A stretch of DNA of 64,000 bases from G963665925 sp963676345 (GTDB taxonomy: Bacteria > Bacillota > Clostridia > Peptostreptococcales > Acidaminobacteraceae): contig CAXXTS010000001.1 in the NCBI GenBank assembly GCA_963676345.2, forward strand, positions 434,001 through 498,000, given 5' to 3'. How positions within the stretch are numbered: position 1 is the first letter of the stretch; each line of letters begins with the position of its first letter. Made by a program: the position numbers and the translations under genes. The notes beneath the pieces are model-generated. The model was not told where the DNA came from. It did no database searches and saw nothing but the letters and a program-made list of their open reading frames with translations. Shown here one piece after another: positions 49,890 to 59,461 of this stretch.

Positions 49890-50912
49890 TTATAGTTCCC
49901 CCCATGCTTCTAAGGCAACTTCTTCAATTTCATGCTTCATGCGTCTGAGCATCAGGTTTCGAACAGACTCTTTTGCACTGTAAGCTTCATAAATCACTTT
50001 ATAAAGCTGCTCAGTTATTGGCATTTCAACATCATACTTTTCACTAAGTCCATATGCAGATTTAATTGTGAAGACACCTTCAACAACCATGCCTACTCGC
50101 TCTGTGGCTTCTTCTGTACCCATGCCCTCACCAATCATAATACCACACCGTCTGTTTCTACTGTGCATAGATGTACAGGTTACAATTAAATCCCCAATCC
50201 CTGATAGACCTGAGAAGGTTTCAAGGCGTGCACCCATCTTAATCCCAAGTCGAGCTATTTCGTGAATACCACGCGTCATGAGAGCCGCTTTTGCATTGTC
50301 TCCATAGCCAAGACCGTCACTGATTCCAGCACCAAGTGCAATAATGTTCTTTAGCGCGCCACCAACTTCTACCCCAATAAGGTCCGGATTGGTATATATA
50401 CGCAAATCATCTGTTGTAAAAGTGTCTTGAATAAGCTCTGCTGCTGCTTGATCTTCAGATGCAGAAACAAGTGTGGTTGGAATTTTTCTTGATACCTCTT
50501 CAGCATGCGATGGACCTGAAAGGGATACAAAACTGTTCTTTGGTAAAAATTCTGCAACCACTTCAGAAATTCGCTTAAGCGTTCCAATTTCAATGCCCTT
50601 GGAAACGTTTACAATAACCTGCTTTTCCTTTATAAGATGGGCACATTTTTTTAGCGTTTGGCGCACCACTTGTGACGGTACTGCAATGAGTACGATTTCT
50701 GCATTTTCAATCGTATCTGCAATGTCCGATGTCGGTATAATATGATCAGGCAATTCAACGCCTGGAAGATACTTTTCATTGTGTCTGGTCTTTAGTATTT
50801 CATCCGTTTGTTCCTGTTTATACGACCACAGGTAAACGTCAATATTCTTCTCGGCTAATACGAGCCCAAGTGCAGTACCCCAACTGCCTGCTCCCAGTAC
50901 AGCTACTTTCAT
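49890..50912 (-). CDS. gpsA: NAD(P)-dependent glycerol-3-phosphate dehydrogenase
   Basis: 340 residues. NAD-binding start VAVLGAGSWGTALGLVLAEK, then LSGPSHAEEV, ALKNIIALGAGISDGLGYGDNAKAAL (catalytic Lys) and GLSGIGDLIVTCTSMHSRNR. It makes glycerol 3-phosphate for phospholipids. It lies after der, with two hairpins between them. Confidence 0.97.
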   Translation of the reverse strand: MKVAVLGAGSWGTALGLVLAEKNIDVYLWSYKQEQTDEILKTRHNEKYLPGVELPDHIIPTSDIADTIENAEIVLIAVPSQVVRQTLKKCAHLIKEKQVIVNVSKGIEIGTLKRISEVVAEFLPKNSFVSLSGPSHAEEVSRKIPTTLVSASEDQAAAELIQDTFTTDDLRIYTNPDLIGVEVGGALKNIIALGAGISDGLGYGDNAKAALMTRGIHEIARLGIKMGARLETFSGLSGIGDLIVTCTSMHSRNRRCGIMIGEGMGTEEATERVGMVVEGVFTIKSAYGLSEKYDVEMPITEQLYKVIYEAYSAKESVRNLMLRRMKHEIEEVALEAWGEL

Positions 50913-51028
50913 ATCGATAACTCCTATTCTATTGCTCTTTAATGTCCCACAGTGTTGACCAGAAACATTATATCATGAGCTGGTAAAGAAATTGTGAATA
51001 AATTCTTACGATATGGTTCCAGAAATAC

Positions 51029-51063
51029 AGTAGGGCTGCTTCTAAACTAGAAACAGCCCTACT
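51029..51063. terminator. Hairpin in the der/gpsA gap
   Basis: AGTAGGGCTG pairs with CAGCCCTACT (10 bp), with an inner TTCT/AGAA. The T-tract is better on the plus strand (TTTTCAC) than on the minus strand, so it may terminate weakly or act both ways. Confidence 0.6.
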
Positions 51064-51086
51064 TTTCACATATATTTACCCTAAGT

Positions 51087-51121
51087 CCAAATTTCTACTG
51101 ACTCACGCATTAGAAATTTGG
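51087..51121. terminator. Hairpin downstream of der
   Basis: CCAAATTTCTA and TAGAAATTTGG form a perfect 11-bp stem with a 13-nt loop, extended by partial pairing of TATATTT flanks. It lies 25 bp past the der stop. There is no clean T-tract. Its loop shares CTCACGC with the hairpin at 7416-7450. Confidence 0.5.
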
Positions 51122-51146
51122 GTCAAATATACTCTTATTAAGTTAC

Positions 51147-52481
51147 TTACCTTCTCGGTCCACCCATGCGCTGCTTTTCGCGAACCTGAATCTGGATAGG
51201 TGTACCCTCAAATTTGAAATTCTTTCGAATGACATTTTCAAGGTAGCGGATATACGAGAAGTGAGCCAGCTCTTTATCATTTACAAAGAGAACGAATGTT
51301 GGCGGTTTAATGCCAACCTGCGTCATATAGTAAATTTTAAGACGTTTACCCTTATCAGAAGGTGGCTGGTTGAGAATGATTGCCTCGTTGAGAATATCAT
51401 TAAGCAGACCCGTTTGAACACGCATAGACGCCTGATCAGAGATATAAGCAACACGTTCCAAGATGAGGTTAACACGTTGTTTTGTCAGTGCCGATACAAA
51501 TAGAATAGAAGCATAAGGCATAAAAGCAAGTTCTCTTCGGATTGTCTCCGTATACTGCTTCATTGTCTTACCGTCTTTTTCTACAAGGTCCCATTTATTT
51601 ACAAGAATCAGCACACCACGACCAGCTTCATGGGCAAGTCCAGCAATCTTTTTATCTTGATCAGTGACACCTTCAACCGCATCGATAACGAGCAAGCTGA
51701 CATCTGAACGTTCAATCGCTGTAATTGCACGAAGCACACTGTAATGCTCGATAGATTCGTTGATTTTTTTCCTTCTTCGAATACCTGCAGTATCAATCAA
51801 TACAAATTCTTGGTCATTCATGGTAAATGGTGTATCAATGGCATCACGGGTTGTACCTGCAATATCACTGACAATAACTCGGTTCTCACCTAAGATCGTA
51901 TTGATTAATGATGATTTGCCGGCATTTGGTTTACCAATAACCGCAACCTTAATAGCATCTTCACTGTAGTCATCGATTATCTTTTCTGGAAAAAGCGCAA
52001 CAACTTCATCCAGCAGGTCTCCAAAGTTTAATAAATTAGCTGATGAAATCGGGAACGGTTCACCCAGTCCTAAATCATAATAATCATAAAAATGATCTGG
52101 CACCGTTGGCTTGTCAACTTTATTAACAACAAGAAGTATTGGCTTTCTAGAACGACGCATCATCTGAGCAATTTCCTCATCAGCAGTCGTATAAGAGTCT
52201 TTTCCATCCAGCATAAAAATAATAACGTCTGCTGAATCGATGGCAACCTGTGCCTGATCACGCATCTGCGAAAGAATAATATCATCGCTATTTGGCTCAA
52301 TACCACCTGTGTCTATCATTGTAAAATGATTTCCAAGCCACTCTACATCTACATAAACTCTATCTCTTGTTACACCCGGTTTATCTTCAACAATAGATAT
52401 TCTTTTTCCGGCTATTTTATTGAAAAATGTAGACTTACCTACATTCGGTTTCCCGACTACAGCAACTACTGGCTTACCCAT
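51147..52481 (-). CDS. der: Ribosome assembly GTPase Der (EngA)
   Basis: 444 residues with two GTPase domains: GKPNVGKSTFFNKI, DTGGIE, NKVDKP, and then GKPNAGKSSLINTIL, DTAGIRRR, NKWDLVEKDG, followed by a KH-like C-terminus. Der is required for 50S subunit assembly. It starts 1 bp after the DUF512 gene, a common pairing in clostridia. Confidence 0.97.
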   Translation of the reverse strand: MGKPVVAVVGKPNVGKSTFFNKIAGKRISIVEDKPGVTRDRVYVDVEWLGNHFTMIDTGGIEPNSDDIILSQMRDQAQVAIDSADVIIFMLDGKDSYTTADEEIAQMMRRSRKPILLVVNKVDKPTVPDHFYDYYDLGLGEPFPISSANLLNFGDLLDEVVALFPEKIIDDYSEDAIKVAVIGKPNAGKSSLINTILGENRVIVSDIAGTTRDAIDTPFTMNDQEFVLIDTAGIRRRKKINESIEHYSVLRAITAIERSDVSLLVIDAVEGVTDQDKKIAGLAHEAGRGVLILVNKWDLVEKDGKTMKQYTETIRRELAFMPYASILFVSALTKQRVNLILERVAYISDQASMRVQTGLLNDILNEAIILNQPPSDKGKRLKIYYMTQVGIKPPTFVLFVNDKELAHFSYIRYLENVIRKNFKFEGTPIQIQVREKQRMGGPRR

Positions 52482-52482
52482 T

Positions 52483-53820
52483 TTATGCCTCCTTCAAGCC
52501 TAGAACACCTGACAAGAAGCCGTCTCCGCTTACTTCAACGGGCGTTACTGTCGCATTCAAGGTCTTTTCCAATTCTTCAATCGTAGTGTCATCTAAAAAT
52601 ACGGACTCACCACTTTTCAACATACTTTTGGGGAGTATTAAACATTCTCCCAGGTCTACGTCCTTTAGCTGACTGATTAAATCCGTTCCAGTGATCAGAC
52701 CCGCAACGGTAATGCTCTCACCAAAGAAATAATTCTTGATTTCATATACAGAAATTTCAACACTTTTATAACGAGCCATTACACGGTCTGAAAGTGCCTT
52801 TATAAACTCAAATGCTGAAGCACCCGTGGCTATAGAGACACGTTTTCTCTGCGGCAACTGGTCAACATTTGCAAGAGCCTGTTCCACTTCAAACTCAAGT
52901 TTTGTCATCAGACCAACACCGTTTTCTATTTGAACAAACCCTTCATACGCATCATAATCAGGGCGTTTTATACCTGCAAGTACATAGAACTCATCTGATA
53001 AAAATGCAAATCGTGTTCCTCTTTTTTCTAGGAAGTAACCTTGCCATTTTTCAACTTGTTCAATAACCTGTGCAGCCATTTCACGGCTATATCCCGTAAC
53101 GGGCGCTAGTCCCTCTCGGTATTTCGTTAGACCAATAGGCACTATAGCTACAGAACCAATTCCACCAGGCAGTGCGTGTAAATCCCTTAAGGTTCTATCC
53201 AGCTCTGGTCCATCATTAAAACCTGGACAAAGTACTATTTGTCCATTCATTTCAACACGGCGTTCTCCAAGCAGCTGAAGACGTTCAAGTACTTTCCCTG
53301 CATTTTTATTGCCCAGCATTTTGACACGCAGGTCTGGATTCGTAGTATGGATTGATACATTAATTGGGCTGATATTGTAATCAATCATACGCTGAAGTTC
53401 TTCATCAGACATGTTGGTTAACGTCACAAAATTACCTTGTAAAAACGAGAGTCTAGAATCATCATCTTTAAAATAAAGCGTTTCTCGCATGCCTTCTGGT
53501 AGCTGATCTATAAAACAGAATATGCATTTATTTCTGCAGTTTCTCGCATGATCCATAATCGGATGCCTAAACTCCAGTCCCAACTCTTCATCATAGTCTT
53601 TATCAATTTCAAGAAGCCAGACTTCACCGTCTGCCTTTTTCACTTCCAGTTCCAAGTATTCGTCGCTAATAAGAAACAGGTAGTCAATGATGTCCTTTAC
53701 AGGGCGTCCATTGATTTTCAAGAGAATGTCACCACATTCAATATCCATCTCCTCAGCAATACTACCCGGCAAAACGCGTGATATTCGGTTGTCTTTATGT
53801 TTTACTGTATTTAATTCCAT
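52483..53820 (-). CDS. DUF512 protein with PDZ-like N-domain and radical-SAM-type cysteine motif
   Basis: 445 residues. The N-terminus (SRVLPGSIAEEMDIECGDILLKINGRPVKD) is PDZ-like. CRNKCIFCFIDQLPEGMRETLYFKDDD contains a CxxxCxxC cluster site of the radical SAM kind, followed by SIHTTNPDLRVKML. The C-terminal DUF512 domain ends with FLSGVLGLKEA. The substrate is unknown. The family is conserved in anaerobic Firmicutes beside der and may be involved in RNA or ribosome maturation, which is inference. Confidence 0.88.
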   Translation of the reverse strand: MELNTVKHKDNRISRVLPGSIAEEMDIECGDILLKINGRPVKDIIDYLFLISDEYLELEVKKADGEVWLLEIDKDYDEELGLEFRHPIMDHARNCRNKCIFCFIDQLPEGMRETLYFKDDDSRLSFLQGNFVTLTNMSDEELQRMIDYNISPINVSIHTTNPDLRVKMLGNKNAGKVLERLQLLGERRVEMNGQIVLCPGFNDGPELDRTLRDLHALPGGIGSVAIVPIGLTKYREGLAPVTGYSREMAAQVIEQVEKWQGYFLEKRGTRFAFLSDEFYVLAGIKRPDYDAYEGFVQIENGVGLMTKLEFEVEQALANVDQLPQRKRVSIATGASAFEFIKALSDRVMARYKSVEISVYEIKNYFFGESITVAGLITGTDLISQLKDVDLGECLILPKSMLKSGESVFLDDTTIEELEKTLNATVTPVEVSGDGFLSGVLGLKEA

Positions 53821-53885
53821 TTTTTATCCTCCGACAATCCTCGTACATATTACACGTTCCCCGCGACTGAGTCAAGAAAAATCAG

Positions 53886-54686
53886 CTAAGCATTCCCTTT
53901 AAGCGCAAATATGGCCGACATAAGTCCATTATAGGGTCTCTGTCTTCTATAAGAATACAGGAGCTCAGGTGTACACATCGAGCAGAGTGAACTGACTTCA
54001 ATGTTTTCTGGCAATAACCCTGCATCTTCAAGAATATACTTGTTTATACCCTTTAAATCAATTTTATAATGATTTTCACGCGTTGGTCTTATATAGCACT
54101 TCAGCGTTTGCAGCCAGCTAAAAGATGCTATTACATCTGGCCCGATTTCATAGCAACAAATGCCTGCTGACGGTCCAATGCCCGCGCGTATGTCCCTAGG
54201 ATTTGACCCATAGACCGCCACCATTCGTTCAACCATGCGCTTACCGATTTGTTTGGCTGTCCCCTTCCAACCGCTATGAACCACACCCCCTGCACGTTTT
54301 ACAGGGTCATAAAAAAATAGGGGAACACAGTCAGCGTAATATGTCATCAAAACAACATCATCTCGGTTGGTTAACAAGCCATCGTAATCGGGAACGAAGT
54401 TTTCTTTAATAGTTGCAGGATCAGTTACCACAAATATCTGATCAGAATGAACCTGCTTTGTCATATAACGCGCTCTATCTTCAACCCCGAGTGCTGTCAA
54501 TATGATTTTATAATTTTCCTTTATACTTTGAGGATCATCCCTTGTTGACAGGCCCATATTTAAACTCGAAAATGGAGGGTTACTTACCCCTCCATTTTTA
54601 GTCGTAAATCCGTGAATTAATTCATGATGTGCCATAAGGTTTTCAAACTGAAGCCACTGTAAGTCGCCTTTTTCTTTGAGTATCAT
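53886..54686 (-). CDS. pgeF: Peptidoglycan editing factor PgeF (YlmD/YfiH family)
   Basis: 266 residues. The metal or active-site residues are in MTKQVHSDQI, YADCVPLFF and VVHSGWKGTAKQI. The family was earlier called multicopper oxidase-like laccase; members act as purine nucleoside phosphorylases/deaminases or cleave wrong L-Ser peptides from the wall precursor. It is grouped with nrdR and ftsZ. Confidence 0.93.
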   Translation of the reverse strand: MILKEKGDLQWLQFENLMAHHELIHGFTTKNGGVSNPPFSSLNMGLSTRDDPQSIKENYKIILTALGVEDRARYMTKQVHSDQIFVVTDPATIKENFVPDYDGLLTNRDDVVLMTYYADCVPLFFYDPVKRAGGVVHSGWKGTAKQIGKRMVERMVAVYGSNPRDIRAGIGPSAGICCYEIGPDVIASFSWLQTLKCYIRPTRENHYKIDLKGINKYILEDAGLLPENIEVSSLCSMCTPELLYSYRRQRPYNGLMSAIFALKGNA

Positions 54687-54706
54687 AATTGCACCACCTG
54701 ATTATT

Positions 54707-55165
54707 CTATTGCTTATCATTCAGCATTGTTTTGAGCTCATCCATAAACGTGTTTATATCTTTAAACTGTCTATAAACTGAGGCAAAACGCACATAAGCA
54801 ACCTCGTCGATTTCTCGAAGTCCATGCATAACGAGTTCACCAATATACTGCGATGAAATTTCTTTTTCCATGGAGTTATAGAGCTTTTTTTCTATCTGCT
54901 TTGCCAAATCCTCAATTTGCTGATATGCCACTGGACGTTTCTCACACGCTCTAATGATACCGTGCATCATTTTAGCCCGATCATAAGATTCGCGATTTCC
55001 ATCTTTTTTAACAACAATGAGTGGAATCTCTTCAATTTTTTCGTATGTGGTAAAACGGTGTTTACATTTTCCACACTCCCTGCGTCTTCTAATCGTGCTG
55101 CCCTCGTCAGTTGGGCGAGAATCAATAACTTTAGATTCCATATAATCACAAAATGGACACTTCAT
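54707..55165 (-). CDS. nrdR: Transcription repressor NrdR
   Basis: 152 residues. The N-terminal zinc ribbon has CPFCDYMESKVIDSRPTDEG and CGKCKHRF, and the remainder is an ATP-cone (IPLIVVKKDGNRESYDRAKM). NrdR senses ATP/dATP and represses ribonucleotide reductase genes. No nrd genes are in this window. Confidence 0.96.
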   Translation of the reverse strand: MKCPFCDYMESKVIDSRPTDEGSTIRRRRECGKCKHRFTTYEKIEEIPLIVVKKDGNRESYDRAKMMHGIIRACEKRPVAYQQIEDLAKQIEKKLYNSMEKEISSQYIGELVMHGLREIDEVAYVRFASVYRQFKDINTFMDELKTMLNDKQ

Positions 55166-55249
55166 TAGTTACACCTCTTCGCTGTGTGATACGGTCTATG
55201 ACCAACATGCTCCAACAGACTATAGAGCTCAATTTCTGTATCATTTCAA

Positions 55250-55299
55250 AAATCCAGTGGGCTTATGCATGTCTTATACACACCGCGCCAACTGGATTT
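55250..55299. terminator. Terminator between ftsZ and nrdR
   Basis: AAATCCAGT and ACTGGATTT form a 9-bp stem with a 32-nt loop region. T-runs lie on both sides (TTTTTG on minus, TTTTTATT on plus), about 105 bp after the ftsZ stop. Confidence 0.7.
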
Positions 55300-55405
55300 T
55301 TATTATTCCTTAAACTTGGGCTTTGTCATCAGTCTACTTAGGTTGAGATACAATCTGCAACCTCAAACCGACTTACAACAGCCTACCACATATTTCAAGA
55401 ACACA

Positions 55406-56533
55406 TTATCTCTGTCTTCTTAAGAAAGTTGGAATGTCAAACTCTTCATCATTCGTTTCAACCGGCTCATCAACGGCCGCTGCTTCCGGTTCAGTTTCCT
55501 GAGCAGTTTCAACTTCAGATGCTTCTTCAACCTCTTGTGTTTCTTTTACAGGCGCACTTGTTGTGCTCTGTCTTGGCTGATGGTCATCAAAACCTGTTGC
55601 AATTACTGTAATGCGCAGTTCATCTTTAAGCGCTTCATCAATAACTGCACCAAAGATGATATTTGCGTCTGGATCTGCCGCTTCTGCAACAATCTCAGCA
55701 GCTTCATTTACTTCAAACAGTCCAAGATTTGCACCACCAGTTATGTTTAGAAGCACACCTTTTGATCCTTCAATTGAAGTCTCTAGCATCGGGCTGTGAA
55801 TCGCTTGCTTAGCAGCTTCAACAGCTCTGTTTTCTCCACTTGCTTTACCAACACCCATATGGGCCAGACCACGTTCAAACATGATTGTCTTAACATCTGC
55901 AAAGTCAAGGTTTACAAGACCTGGTATAGCAATCAAATCGGAAATACCCTGTACGCCTTGGCGCAGAACATCATCAGCAATTTTGAATGCGTCTACAATG
56001 CTTGTACGCTTTTCAATAACCTGAAGAAGTCGGTCATTTGGAATGGTAACCAATGTATCAACCTTATCTTTTAGTGCATTAATACCATGATCGGCATGAA
56101 GCATTCTTCTTCTACCTTCAAAAGTAAACGGCTTTGTTACAACGCCAACTGTAAGGATACCCATTTCTTTGGCAACTTCAGCAACAATCGGTGCTGCACC
56201 TGTACCAGTACCACCACCCATACCCGCAGTGATGAATACCATATCTGATCCTTGAAGTGCCTGATAAATATCATCACGGCTTTCTTCAGCGGCTTTTTCA
56301 CCTACATCAGGATTGGCTCCAGCGCCTAGACCCCGTGTTAACTTTTCGCCTATTTGGATCTTAAATTCAGCTTTTGAATTGAATAATGCTTGTTTGTCTG
56401 TGTTTATCGCAACAAATTGTACGCCCTTAAGGCTCGCTTCAATCATTCTGTTGACGGCATTGTTTCCGCCTCCGCCTACTCCGATTACCTTAATTTGCGC
56501 AAATTGATCCATGTCGATATCAAACTCTAACAT
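55406..56533 (-). CDS. ftsZ: Cell division protein FtsZ
   Basis: About 375 residues. It has IKVIGVGGGGNNAVNRMIE, the tubulin signature GGGTGTGAAP, and a C-terminal variable Glu-rich linker followed by the conserved tail FDIPTFLRRQR, which binds SepF and FtsA. It polymerises into the division ring. The ATG at 56533 has a GGGGG site; an in-frame ATG seven codons upstream lies before that site. No spoIIGA, sigE or sigG follows, unlike in spore formers. Confidence 0.97.
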   Translation of the reverse strand: MLEFDIDMDQFAQIKVIGVGGGGNNAVNRMIEASLKGVQFVAINTDKQALFNSKAEFKIQIGEKLTRGLGAGANPDVGEKAAEESRDDIYQALQGSDMVFITAGMGGGTGTGAAPIVAEVAKEMGILTVGVVTKPFTFEGRRRMLHADHGINALKDKVDTLVTIPNDRLLQVIEKRTSIVDAFKIADDVLRQGVQGISDLIAIPGLVNLDFADVKTIMFERGLAHMGVGKASGENRAVEAAKQAIHSPMLETSIEGSKGVLLNITGGANLGLFEVNEAAEIVAEAADPDANIIFGAVIDEALKDELRITVIATGFDDHQPRQSTTSAPVKETQEVEEASEVETAQETEPEAAAVDEPVETNDEEFDIPTFLRRQR

Positions 56534-56845
56534 GTGACAGCCCCCTTTTTCCACGATGAAAAAATGTCGTACATATCTTACTGCATATAATGACAGCTAT
56601 TTTCTATTTGAGAAACGCTTTAACAGATTTTTATATTAAAAGGTTTCTTTCAAACGACCTTGTAAACAAGTTAACACGAATACGGCTAAAGCTAATCATG
56701 TTAACATTTCACTTACTATTTATAATACCATAATTTAGCCTACTTTTATGCGGTATTTTTCAATTAAATTGAAGAATATTTACAAATCCAAGCAATCCCT
56801 TGTTGAAATGAATAGCTTAAAAGGTAATCGCACTTCATTAAGCAC
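56534..56845. other. Control region upstream of ftsZ
   Basis: This 312-bp AT-rich gap separates sbp from ftsZ and must hold the ftsZ promoter; several TATTAT/TTGAAA-like words are present but none has both ideal boxes and spacing. Two GTTAACA sites lie exactly 30 bp apart (56670-56676 and 56700-56706), about three helix turns, which could be a paired protein site. I see no gene or strong hairpin. Confidence 0.45.
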
Positions 56846-57241
56846 CTACACACCAGGTTCTTCTATTGAAGAATCGTCTTTATCTTTGTGATTCTTCCGC
56901 CATTTTTCTCTGAAATTGTCAATAAGAAGACGTCTGACAATTGCCAAGTTTTGAAACAGGCGCACTCCAAATGCAAAAACGGCTGCATAGTACAGGGGAA
57001 TACCTAGGTAATCGCCTATATATGCCAAAAATCCAGCCAGTATGGCATTTGTGATAAATCCACTAATAAATATTACTGAGTCAAACCGGTCTTCCATACT
57101 TGAACGAATGGCCCCAAATACAGAGTCAATCGCGGCAAGTATCGCAACCGCCACATATAACGACCAGGCTGAACTGAGTCCTATTGGCATGAACCACCCA
57201 ATAAAAAGTCCGAGCACGATGGCCAGTACTGCAATCATCAA
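56846..57241 (-). CDS. sbp: Small basic family membrane protein (Sbp/DUF1290)
   Basis: 131 residues with three or four membrane helices (IAVLAIVLGLFIGWFMPIGL, WSLYVAVAILAAIDSVFGAI, FISGFITNAILAGFLAYIGDYLG) and a charged C-terminal tail. The AAIDSVFGA motif is typical. Its function is unknown; it is nearly always beside DUF881 genes in division clusters. It overlaps the upstream DUF881 gene by 4 nt. Confidence 0.9.
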   Translation of the reverse strand: MMIAVLAIVLGLFIGWFMPIGLSSAWSLYVAVAILAAIDSVFGAIRSSMEDRFDSVIFISGFITNAILAGFLAYIGDYLGIPLYYAAVFAFGVRLFQNLAIVRRLLIDNFREKWRKNHKDKDDSSIEEPGV

Positions 57242-57957
57242 CCTTCTTCACCATCCTCTACCGCTTTCATATATAAAGGTCTAGTCGACCCGGTATATGA
57301 AGGAATTTCCAAGTTAACACTTGTATAGACTTCAAGAAATACACCGTACTGCCTTAACACATGGCCAAAAGAGCCTGGTGCATTAATCGCTGATTCAAGA
57401 TGATGTTTATCACCAATTGCCTTAATAATAAAAGGCTGGGCAAAAACTTCATTATTGATCCGAATTGTCGGTCCGGTACACTGAATCTTTGTCTTTCCAA
57501 AAATGTAGCGTTGACCATTTACAGAAATAGCTTCTGCACCTGCATAGCGCAAATCATCTACTATATTTTGGACGTCCATATTATGTACCAGCACATTGTT
57601 TGGATCTTCGAAATCGTTGAGTTCACGCTCTCCATCATTGATAATTACGATAACACCCTGCCCCCGTACATCCTGAAGCCCGGAAAATGTCTTTATATCA
57701 TCAATTTGATTGCGTATAGCCTCTTCAATATCGCCCGACTGTGCTTGTGAATTCTCATATTCACTGATTTGGTCTGTCATGCGTCTGACTTGCTCAACGA
57801 GCTGGTTCAGCTCAGCAGACTCACGTTCTAGTTCCTGTGTGTAGTTTTGAATTTCACTCAGAGAAACGTAACGCTCAGCATCCTGTGCCGCCCTGACCTG
57901 TATAGGCAGGAGTATTGCCAGCAGGAAAATGAGAATCAACGTATGCCGTTTAAACAT
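57238..57957 (-). CDS. DUF881 family protein, second copy
   Basis: 239 residues. A signal or anchor helix (LILIFLLAILLPIQVRAAQ) is followed by a coiled coil (YTQELERESAELNQLVEQ) and the DUF881 domain (GLQDVRGQGVIVIINDGER, ISVNGQRYIFGKTKIQCTGPTI). It is a paralogue of the next gene upstream. The pair occurs with sbp and divIB in Firmicutes and Actinobacteria; the function is unknown but the site suggests the divisome. Confidence 0.87.
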   Translation of the reverse strand: MFKRHTLILIFLLAILLPIQVRAAQDAERYVSLSEIQNYTQELERESAELNQLVEQVRRMTDQISEYENSQAQSGDIEEAIRNQIDDIKTFSGLQDVRGQGVIVIINDGERELNDFEDPNNVLVHNMDVQNIVDDLRYAGAEAISVNGQRYIFGKTKIQCTGPTIRINNEVFAQPFIIKAIGDKHHLESAINAPGSFGHVLRQYGVFLEVYTSVNLEIPSYTGSTRPLYMKAVEDGEEG

Positions 57958-57973
57958 CGTGCCACCTCAACTC

Positions 57974-58684
57974 CTACTGCGTAACCTTTGCATGCCTAAA
58001 ATCAACGACACCACTGAATTTTGGAACACGGACGTTGTCTGATTTTTTCACTTCAATCAAGTACCGCTTGTCTCTAATTTGTGACACAATTCCAAAACGC
58101 TGATTCACAGCACCATCAAGTGTGTCAGCACTGCCTATGGCTTTTATTGTAAATGGCGCTTGTTGAGGTATAAGATTAATATTGATTGCGTTGCCAGCCG
58201 TCCTGATTTCACTCAGTCCAGTTATGCGCTGTTCATTAATGCTTATGGCCTCTGCACCCGCTGCGTTAAGTTCATTAACCAGTGAAAGGAGCAAATGATA
58301 GTCATATACAAAATTGGCTTCATATGCATAGTTCATATCTACTGGCGGATTGTCTATTGTAATGACTATTCCCGTTCCCTCGACATCACTTAGCCCTGCA
58401 AACATTTTATACCTGTCCAAATCCTCATTGAGTGATTTGATCAAGACATTTTCCTTTGACTCTGATGACTCAATTTCTTGAAGTCTAGTTTCGAGTGCAG
58501 CAACCTGCTCAAGCAGTACACTCTTCTCTTCTCTGACTTTTTTGAGCTCACTGACAAGTTCACCTGATTTTTGTCTTGGTGACAAACCATCCAGCATGTC
58601 CCGCTGAACTATTTTCGCTTGCTGAGCCAATATTATCCCGAGGACCACGCAGATCAGCCCGATCCATAGATAATCCTTCTTCAT
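57974..58684 (-). CDS. DUF881 family protein, first copy
   Basis: 236 residues. One membrane helix (YLWIGLICVVLGIILAQQ), a coiled coil (VSELKKVREEKSVLLEQVAALETR), and the DUF881 domain (GLSDVEGTGIVITIDNPP, AEAISINEQRITGLSEIRTAG). It lies 11 bp after divIB and 16 bp before its paralogue. The two copies share the order anchor, coiled coil, domain and may form a mixed complex (inference). Confidence 0.88.
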   Translation of the reverse strand: MKKDYLWIGLICVVLGIILAQQAKIVQRDMLDGLSPRQKSGELVSELKKVREEKSVLLEQVAALETRLQEIESSESKENVLIKSLNEDLDRYKMFAGLSDVEGTGIVITIDNPPVDMNYAYEANFVYDYHLLLSLVNELNAAGAEAISINEQRITGLSEIRTAGNAININLIPQQAPFTIKAIGSADTLDGAVNQRFGIVSQIRDKRYLIEVKKSDNVRVPKFSGVVDFRHAKVTQ

Positions 58685-58695
58685 TGTAATGCCTC

Positions 58696-59451
58696 CTATT
58701 GTCCAAATGGCTTGAATATAGGCAAACCATTGTGACTGACATCTATTATGCCTGACTGTACGCCTTTTTCTGAGAGAGATTCATAAATGTCTACAAAATT
58801 ATTAAACTTGCGTTCAATATCCTGACCTTTGCCAAAACGCACCCTGTATGCGTCATTTAACAAAAGTTCAATACCGTTATCATAACGTATATAGGGTTTG
58901 GCTTCAATATGAGAATCTTTCAGCAGAGAAATCAGCTGGACACACCTTTTAAGCACCTTTGACTCTTCAACATTTAGACTTTCGCCAATATTGAAGGACT
59001 TAAACTCAAACCCATCTATAAGAAAAATATCACCTATGGACTCCTCCACTTTGAGCACTGTCAACTCTTCATCAATTGTCACATAAAGACCCGAGTACTT
59101 AATGGCGACAAGTTCATTTCTATAGGCAATGTCCAGTTTGAGCTTGTCTGGAAACTGCTTTTTTACGGTCACAGACTTAATATAAGGATGCTTAACCAGC
59201 TTTTTTTCCAGTTGCTTCTCAGACACTGTGAAAAACAGAGACGTGTCGCCCAGTTCACCATATTTTACAATATCTGAATCAGAAAAAAACACACTGGGCG
59301 TATACTCAAAGCGTTTTACTACAAAAATGTCGGTTTTAAAAACCAATAGTCCTGCAGCAACCACCATGAGTAAGAGCACCAGTCCCATAATCCTTTTTCT
59401 GCGACCTTTGCTTTTCTTACCCACTTTTTCCTGTCTTCTCTCATCCGACAT
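58696..59451 (-). CDS. divIB: Cell division protein DivIB/FtsQ
   Basis: 251 residues. A basic cytoplasmic tail (KVGKKSKGRRKRI), one membrane helix (MGLVLLLMVVAAGLLVF) and a POTRA domain (VVKRFEYTPSVFFSDSDIVKYG, HPYIKSVTVKKQFPDKLKLDIAYR) followed by the FtsQ beta domain. It joins divisome proteins outside the membrane. It lies 10 bp after murG. Confidence 0.93.
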   Translation of the reverse strand: MSDERRQEKVGKKSKGRRKRIMGLVLLLMVVAAGLLVFKTDIFVVKRFEYTPSVFFSDSDIVKYGELGDTSLFFTVSEKQLEKKLVKHPYIKSVTVKKQFPDKLKLDIAYRNELVAIKYSGLYVTIDEELTVLKVEESIGDIFLIDGFEFKSFNIGESLNVEESKVLKRCVQLISLLKDSHIEAKPYIRYDNGIELLLNDAYRVRFGKGQDIERKFNNFVDIYESLSEKGVQSGIIDVSHNGLPIFKPFGQ

Positions 59452-59461
59452 GAATACACCC

